Of a DNA stretch of 11,360 nucleotides, positions 7,478-11,360 are shown piece after piece. The stretch lies in NCBI GenBank assembly GCA_030671225.1, contig DAOVAE010000015.1, forward strand, positions 1 through 11,360, read 5' to 3'. This DNA is from Desulfobacteraceae bacterium (GTDB taxonomy: Bacteria > Desulfobacterota > Desulfobacteria > Desulfobacterales > UBA11574). Numbering within the stretch: the first letter of the stretch is position 1; the number at the start of each line of letters is the position of its first letter. A program made the translations under genes and the position numbers. The notes beneath the pieces are model-generated. The model had not been told where the DNA came from. It did no database searches and was given only the letters and a program-made list of their open reading frames with translations.

Positions 7478-7757
7478 AATCAGGGTAAACGCATTTGATT
7501 TCTGTGCAGCGTAGCGACGGCGTGTTTCTCTTGGAAACCGAGTGACTGTTTGAAGGGCTTTAGCGCGCGTTAGCCCGAGCCGAATGAAATTATGACTTAA
7601 AAAAATCAATGGGATAATTTAGCGACGAATTGTTCTTAATAACTCTGGCGCGGCTCGGGCTTACGGGTGCTTAAGCACAAGTTTCAGTCGGTTGGAAAGA
7701 GATACACGCCGTCGTGGAGCGTTCTCCCTGTATTGGGATTCAAATGCGTTTGTCCTG
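7478..7757. mobile_element. MITE-like element C with inverted ends and 7-bp direct repeat
   Basis: A 280-bp non-coding element in the iorA-rdgB divergent region. Its ends are inverted: CAGGGTAAACGCATTTGA (7481-7498) against the strand-reversed CAGGACAAACGCATTTGA (7740-7757), 16 of 18 matching, including a perfect 12-mer. Inner arms also pair perfectly: CGACGGCGTGT (7515-7525) with 7704-7714, and AGCCCGAGCCG (7572-7582) with 7651-7661. A 12-bp palindrome GTGCTTAAGCAC is at 7667-7678. AACAAGC lies at 7471-7477 and again at 7758-7764, directly abutting the right end and three bases before the left inverted end, as expected for a 7-bp target-site duplication. There is no transposase, so it would need one supplied in trans. 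The family is not one I can name. Confidence 0.68.
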
Positions 7758-7776
7758 AACAAGCGACTGAAAAAAC

Positions 7777-7805
7777 TTTACAAAGATTTAACCATGATTT
7801 ATACT
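7777..7805 (+). promoter_or_regulatory. Candidate sigma70 promoter of rdgB
   Basis: TTTACA (7777-7782) and TATACT (7800-7805) are separated by exactly 17 bp, each matching consensus at five of six positions. The expected start near 7812 leaves a leader of about 70 bases before the rdgB ATG. It begins only 20 bp after the right end of element C. It could drive rdgB, the nitroreductase, the carboxykinase and the permease as one unit. Confidence 0.52.
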
Positions 7806-7881
7806 GTCTATTTTCTTTAACAACCATATTTCAATGAAAAATTTAAAGTAATTGACCCTTACGCTTTGATGTGAGATTTGC

Positions 7882-8523
7882 ATGAAAAAATCGATTATTC
7901 TTGTTATTGCCACCCGTAACAAAGGCAAAACAAAAGAAATCAAGGATCTTTTGAAAGGTTTTCCGGTTGATATTAAAAACATGGATGGTTTTGGTTCCAT
8001 TCCTCCCTTAGAAGAGGACGGAGACACCTTTGATGAAAATGCTTACAAAAAAGCGAGTTTCACAGCAAAAATCCTCGGGCTGCCCGCACTGGCTGATGAT
8101 TCAGGGCTTTTGGTAGAAGCCCTGGGTGGTGCTCCAGGTATCCATTCTGCACGCTATGCAGGCGAAAATGCAACCGATGAACAAAGGTATTTAAAGCTTC
8201 TTGACGAAATGCAAGGAAAATCCAACCGAAGTGCCGCCTTTGAATGCGTGATTTGCATTGCGGTTCCCACAGGTCCCGCCTTGACATATGAGGCCCGCTG
8301 CCAAGGCCTGATCGCTGAAAGCCCAGCCGGCTCAAATGGATTCGGATACGATCCGATTTTCTTTTATCCGTCTTATAAAAAGACTTTTGCCCAATTAACT
8401 CGAGAAGAAAAAAACCGGGTAAGTCACAGAGGAAAAGCGCTGGCCGAACTTAAAAGTGAGTTTGACAAAGTCCTGATCTGGATTCGTCAAAATATGCCGG
8501 TTCAGGAAATAAAACGCTGGTAA
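7882..8523 (+). CDS. rdgB: XTP/dITP diphosphatase (RdgB/HAM1 family)
   Basis: A 213-residue cytosolic pyrophosphatase that hydrolyses non-canonical purine nucleotides (dITP, ITP, XTP) to the monophosphate and PPi and so keeps hypoxanthine and xanthine out of DNA and RNA. All the family motifs are present: ATRNKGKTKEI (10-20) with Lys14 and Glu19 for phosphate and metal, GDTFDENAYKKA (47-58), ADDSGL (71-76) with Asp73 matching the catalytic Asp69 of the E. coli enzyme, GAPGIHSARYAG (83-94), GFGYDPIF (153-160) and SHRGKAL (181-187). The protein is slightly longer than the E. coli one (197) because of a C-terminal tail ending in IKRW. The ATG at 7882 is the first in frame; its ribosome site (GTGAG about nine bases upstream) is weak. 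It heads the plus-strand block and is followed after 38 bp by the nitroreductase gene. Confidence 0.97.
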   Translation: MKKSIILVIATRNKGKTKEIKDLLKGFPVDIKNMDGFGSIPPLEEDGDTFDENAYKKASFTAKILGLPALADDSGLLVEALGGAPGIHSARYAGENATDEQRYLKLLDEMQGKSNRSAAFECVICIAVPTGPALTYEARCQGLIAESPAGSNGFGYDPIFFYPSYKKTFAQLTREEKNRVSHRGKALAELKSEFDKVLIWIRQNMPVQEIKRW

Positions 8524-8548
8524 TCGGCTTTAATATTTTCGTGATAAA

Positions 8549-8554
8549 TGAGGA
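8549..8554 (+). promoter_or_regulatory. Ribosome binding site that sets the nitroreductase start
   Basis: TGAGGA lies seven bases before the ATG at 8562. The in-frame GTG at 8541 has no such site upstream, which favours the shorter protein. Confidence 0.65.
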
Positions 8555-8561
8555 TTATTCT

Positions 8562-9140
8562 ATGATAGCAGATCTGATAAGACAAAACAGAAGCTGCCGC
8601 AGGTTTTACCAGGACCATGCCGTGGATCCGGAGACCTTGAAAGGACTGGTCGACCTGGCAAGGCTTTCCGCGTCAGCTGCAAATTTGCAACCATTAAAAT
8701 ACATACTTTCCTGTACCCCTGATAAAAACGCCCTGATATTTCCGTGCCTGGGATGGGCAGGGTATTTAAAGGATTGGACCGGCCCAAAGCAAGGGGAAAG
8801 GCCCTCGGGATATATTATTATCCTCAGTGATACCGAAAAAGCCAATCAATACGTTGGATACGATTGCGGTATTGCAAGTCAGAGCATCCTATTAGGCGCC
8901 AGAGAAATAGGGCTTGCGGGCTGCATGTTCGGATCAATAAAACGTCAAAAACTGCGGGAGATACTAAATATACCCACTAAGTTTAAAATACTCCTTGTCA
9001 TTGCAATTGGAAAACCCAAAGAAGAAGTTGTGATAGAAACTGTTGGCCGTGACAACAGTATACGGTACTGGCGGGATAGGCAGGGTGTCCATCATGTGCC
9101 CAAAAGAAATTTAGATGATATTATTGTCGATTCAATTTAA
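8562..9140 (+). CDS. Nitroreductase-family FMN flavoprotein
   Basis: A 192-residue member of the nitroreductase superfamily, whose enzymes are homodimeric, FMN-containing, cytosolic NAD(P)H oxidoreductases. The N-terminal FMN-phosphate motif RSCRRF (10-15) is the usual R-S-x-R-x-F pattern. SASAANLQPLKY (36-47) matches the conserved S-x-x-N-x-Q-P segment. YDCGIASQSILLGAREIGLAGCMFG (100-124) matches the conserved dimer/FMN region with its GLG-type turn. The C-terminal part is short, with VIAIGKP near 147-153, also usual. The true substrate cannot be read from sequence; the family reduces nitroaromatics, quinones, flavins and enones, and some members do quite different chemistry. I start it at the ATG with a good ribosome site; an upstream in-frame GTG at 8541 would add seven residues. 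It sits 38 bp after rdgB and 15 bp before the carboxykinase, suggesting co-transcription. Confidence 0.88.
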   Translation: MIADLIRQNRSCRRFYQDHAVDPETLKGLVDLARLSASAANLQPLKYILSCTPDKNALIFPCLGWAGYLKDWTGPKQGERPSGYIIILSDTEKANQYVGYDCGIASQSILLGAREIGLAGCMFGSIKRQKLREILNIPTKFKILLVIAIGKPKEEVVIETVGRDNSIRYWRDRQGVHHVPKRNLDDIIVDSI

Positions 9141-9143
9141 TAA

Positions 9144-9148
9144 AGGAG
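9144..9148 (+). promoter_or_regulatory. Ribosome binding site that sets the carboxykinase start
   Basis: AGGAG lies seven bases before the ATG at 9156 but only one base before the alternative ATG at 9150, so the second ATG is preferred and the protein starts MLERKKG. Confidence 0.7.
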
Positions 9149-9155
9149 AATGCCA

Positions 9156-11117
9156 ATGTTAGAGAGAAAAAAGGGGATAGATATCGTTACTGAAATAGGG
9201 GGCATTACAACTTACGAAGCAGCGATTAAGCTTTTTAAAGATAAATTGGACAAAGAAAATCTATCCAGAATACAAAAAATAAAACATTCGGAAGTGGTTC
9301 TTAAAATCGCAAATGCTTTAGTTATGTGCGAGCCGGAAGCGGTTTTTATCAATACCGGATCTGAAGCAGATAAACAGTATATCAGGGAAATGGCTTTAAA
9401 GAAGGGAGAGGAAGCTAAACTCCCCATGGCTAAACATACCATCCATTATGACCTCAAAGATGAACAGGGCCGTATAATAGATCGTACATTTTATATCACC
9501 AATCGAGGAGAAGATGTCAGTTCTCTGGCCAACAAAATGGACAGGGCAAAAGCGCTGATAGACATTCGGGATAAAATGACAGATATTATGCATGGTAAAA
9601 CCATGATTGTCGGGTTTTATATGCGCGGTCCGATTGGTGCACCGGCATCCAACCCGGCTCTTGAGATTACCAGTTCGACATATGTGTCGCACAGCGCTGA
9701 AATCCTATACAGAAATGCCTTTTATGACTTTGACAAAGAAGTTGACCGTCTGGGGCATTTCTACACCAATATTCACAGTGAAGGTTTAAACAGACCCGAA
9801 GATCTTCCCAACGCACGGGTATTTATGGATCGAAGTTATCAAACCACATACAGTTTCAACTGCACTTATGCCGGAAACACGTTGCTGCTGAAAAAAGGGA
9901 ACCACCGGTTTTGCGTGGACAAGGCAGTATATGAAAACAGGGGAAACGAGCTGTCGGAACATATGTTTATTACCGGTATAGAAGAGCCCGGAGGCCGAAT
10001 AACGTGGATCACCGGTGCAGCACCCAGCGGATGCGGGAAAACGACCACAGCCATGGCGGGCAACCATTATGTAGGTGACGACCTTGCACAGATGTGGATA
10101 GCTGAAGACGGCAGCATCCGGTCAATAAACCCTGAATGCGGTATATTCGGTATTGTCGAAGATGTAAACTGGGAAGGAGATCCATACCTTATGAAACTTC
10201 TTCGAGAACCCGGGACAGAAGTTATATGGTCTAATGTTCTTATCGATGAAAACGGTATTCCCCACTGGACAGGCAACGGTGAAGAGCCCCCGCTTAAAGG
10301 AAACAATTTTCAAGGGCCGTGGGAACAAGGGATGAAAGATGAAAATGGAAAGGAGATCCCCATATCCCATCCCAATTCAAGATGCACCTTAACCTCTTCA
10401 GCCCTTCCAAATTATTCAGAAAAGTCAGAGGACCCAAATGGTGTTGAAACAAGGGTAATTACATACAGCGGCAGAGACAGTGATACAATGCCTCCTGTCT
10501 GGGCAACTAATAACTCGGATCACGGTGTGGCCATCGGCGCTTGTATTGTCTCCGCAGCAACGGCGACTGAAGTCGGGGCGACCGGCGTTAAACGGGCACC
10601 TTGGGCCAATGCCCCTTTTATTCCGGGCGCATTAGCCGATTATATGGACGCTCAATTTAAATTTTTTGGTAATGAAAAAATTGCCGAAGATAAAAAACCT
10701 GTAATGGCGGGATTGAATTATTTCCTGACCGATGAAGCCAGAGGCGGAACTTCCAAGAAGCTGATAGGAGAAAAAAGAGACGTAAAAGTCTGGCTGTCCT
10801 GGCTGGAAAGACATGCGCACAATGAAGTAGATGTAATTAAAACCCCCATAGGAAATCTTCCAAAGTTCGATGACCTCAAAGATCTGTTTCAATCCATAAT
10901 CAACAAGGAATATACGAAAGAACTGTATAATAAGCAGTTTTCTTTGTATGTTGACAATATAGTTGCCAGAATTGACTTGCAGATAGAGGCATATGGTAAA
11001 GAACCTGATATCCCCGTTATACTATTCGAAGTTCTTAAAGAGCAGAAGGAAGGTCTTATGGCGCTGAGAGACAAATATGGTCCGATTGTAACACCGTCTC
11101 AGCTTGAGGAATTTTAA
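9156..11117 (+). CDS. pckG: Phosphoenolpyruvate carboxykinase, GTP-type family, divergent
   Basis: A 653-residue protein of the GTP-type PEP carboxykinase family, which interconverts oxaloacetate and PEP plus CO2 in the cytosol, for gluconeogenesis or anaplerosis. Family landmarks, numbered from the ATG at 9156, are MRGPIGAP (156-163) with EITSSTYV, YAGNTLLLKK (238-247), LSEHMF, the P-loop APSGCGKT (289-296) including the hallmark Cys, GDDLAQMW (307-314) with the metal-binding Asp pair, INPECGIFG, HPNSRCT (405-411) and TPIGNLPKFDDL near the C-terminus. ATP-type enzymes lack this set. It is divergent: the P-loop reads GCGKTTT rather than the common ACGKTN, GGRR is replaced by SGRD, and the usual guanine-pocket segment (FLWPGFGEN) is not recognisable after NYF (521-523). 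The nucleotide used is therefore unsure. It is slightly longer than typical (about 600-620). It follows the nitroreductase by 15 bp and overlaps the putative start of the permease gene. Confidence 0.9.
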   Translation: MLERKKGIDIVTEIGGITTYEAAIKLFKDKLDKENLSRIQKIKHSEVVLKIANALVMCEPEAVFINTGSEADKQYIREMALKKGEEAKLPMAKHTIHYDLKDEQGRIIDRTFYITNRGEDVSSLANKMDRAKALIDIRDKMTDIMHGKTMIVGFYMRGPIGAPASNPALEITSSTYVSHSAEILYRNAFYDFDKEVDRLGHFYTNIHSEGLNRPEDLPNARVFMDRSYQTTYSFNCTYAGNTLLLKKGNHRFCVDKAVYENRGNELSEHMFITGIEEPGGRITWITGAAPSGCGKTTTAMAGNHYVGDDLAQMWIAEDGSIRSINPECGIFGIVEDVNWEGDPYLMKLLREPGTEVIWSNVLIDENGIPHWTGNGEEPPLKGNNFQGPWEQGMKDENGKEIPISHPNSRCTLTSSALPNYSEKSEDPNGVETRVITYSGRDSDTMPPVWATNNSDHGVAIGACIVSAATATEVGATGVKRAPWANAPFIPGALADYMDAQFKFFGNEKIAEDKKPVMAGLNYFLTDEARGGTSKKLIGEKRDVKVWLSWLERHAHNEVDVIKTPIGNLPKFDDLKDLFQSIINKEYTKELYNKQFSLYVDNIVARIDLQIEAYGKEPDIPVILFEVLKEQKEGLMALRDKYGPIVTPSQLEEF

Positions 11118-11360
11118 CATTAAACCCATATTCAAGGTAATTTGCAGCGTCCGCATGCTGGTCGCCCTGCTGATGGGTTTTGCATGCGGTTTGCCGCTTC
11201 TTCTGACCATAACGGTATTGCAAGCATGGATGAAAGACCAAGGGGTGGATCTGACCGTGATCGGAATCATGTCCCTTGTGGGTCTTCCATATACGTTGAA
11301 GTTTCTCTGGGCGCCTGTTCTGGACCGTTTTACCCTCCCTTTTCTAGGCCGTAGAAGAGG
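11104..11360 (+). CDS. ampG: AmpG-like MFS permease, 5' part, cut by window edge
   Basis: The first 85 codons of an inner-membrane permease of the major facilitator superfamily, running off the window without a stop. The first span carries GFACGLPLLLT (25-35), then LQAWM (39-43), GIMSLVGLPYTLKFLWAP (54-71) and LDRF-x3-PFLGRRR (73-85), which closely follow AmpG (GFASGLPL, LQAWM, FSLVG, FKFLW, PFFGRRRG), the importer of anhydro-muropeptides in cell-wall recycling. The start is uncertain. The only TTG in the open frame is at 11104, within the carboxykinase gene, and lacks a ribosome site; an ATT at 11119 stands eight bases after GAGGA and would give the N-terminus expected from AmpG; the first ATG (11155) would trim the N-terminus close to the first span. 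A related AmpG-like siderophore or unknown transporter cannot be excluded. Confidence 0.85.
   Translation, partial: MRNFNIKPIFKVICSVRMLVALLMGFACGLPLLLTITVLQAWMKDQGVDLTVIGIMSLVGLPYTLKFLWAPVLDRFTLPFLGRRR

Noticed and set aside
7366..7479. N-terminal extension of iorA to a TTG at 7479 (38 extra residues)
   Set aside because: No ribosome site at the TTG, a good one at the ATG at 7365, a likely promoter inside the extension, and the added sequence has no family resemblance.
8541..8561. GTG start giving a nitroreductase longer by seven residues
   Set aside because: The ATG at 8562 has TGAGGA at ideal spacing, the GTG has none, and the family motif RSxRxF falls at the usual distance from the ATG.
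9156..11117. PPi-dependent PEP carboxykinase of the long type
   Set aside because: Those described are about 1100 residues or more; this protein is 653 and keeps the kinase P-loop, although its phosphoryl donor remains open.

Overview
The window carries eight genes in two divergent blocks, with repeat-like DNA in several of the gaps between them. The gene set includes a CoA- and ferredoxin-dependent indolepyruvate oxidoreductase (iorAB), a GTP-type PEP carboxykinase relative, recN, an AmpG-like permease and a multi-membrane-span GAF histidine kinase. Together with moderate G+C and large imperfect palindromes between genes, this suggests an anaerobic bacterium, most likely a sulfate-reducing or syntrophic Desulfobacterota (old Deltaproteobacteria). 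That assignment is an inference from gene content; there is no rRNA or other taxonomic marker here.

Minus-strand block, in transcription order from about 7450 down to 1: iorA (7365-5512), a 290-bp spacer with a heptad repeat, iorB (5221-4625), a 135-bp palindromic element, recN (4469-2766), a sensor histidine kinase (2759-573) whose ribosome binding site overlaps the recN stop, a 330-bp gap mostly filled by another palindromic element, and the start of an FmdB-type zinc-ribbon gene (242 to the window edge).

Plus-strand block: rdgB (7882-8523), a nitroreductase-family flavoprotein (8562-9140), a divergent PEP carboxykinase (9156-11117) and the 5' part of an AmpG-like MFS permease that overlaps the end of the carboxykinase gene. 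The gaps are short, so this looks like one transcription unit.

The two blocks diverge from 7366-7881. This region holds two outward-facing sigma70-like promoters with a 280-bp element between them; the element has inverted ends and a 7-bp direct repeat of the flanking DNA, which is what a non-autonomous transposable element would leave.

Functionally, IorAB oxidises aromatic 2-oxo acids to acyl-CoA and reduces ferredoxin; the carboxykinase links C4 acids and PEP; RdgB and RecN are genome-maintenance proteins. I see no convincing new defence or multi-gene system. The points most worth a second look are the three unrelated palindromic elements, the carboxykinase whose guanine pocket looks lost, an Fe-S motif in IorA with His in place of one Cys, and the tight recN-kinase coupling.
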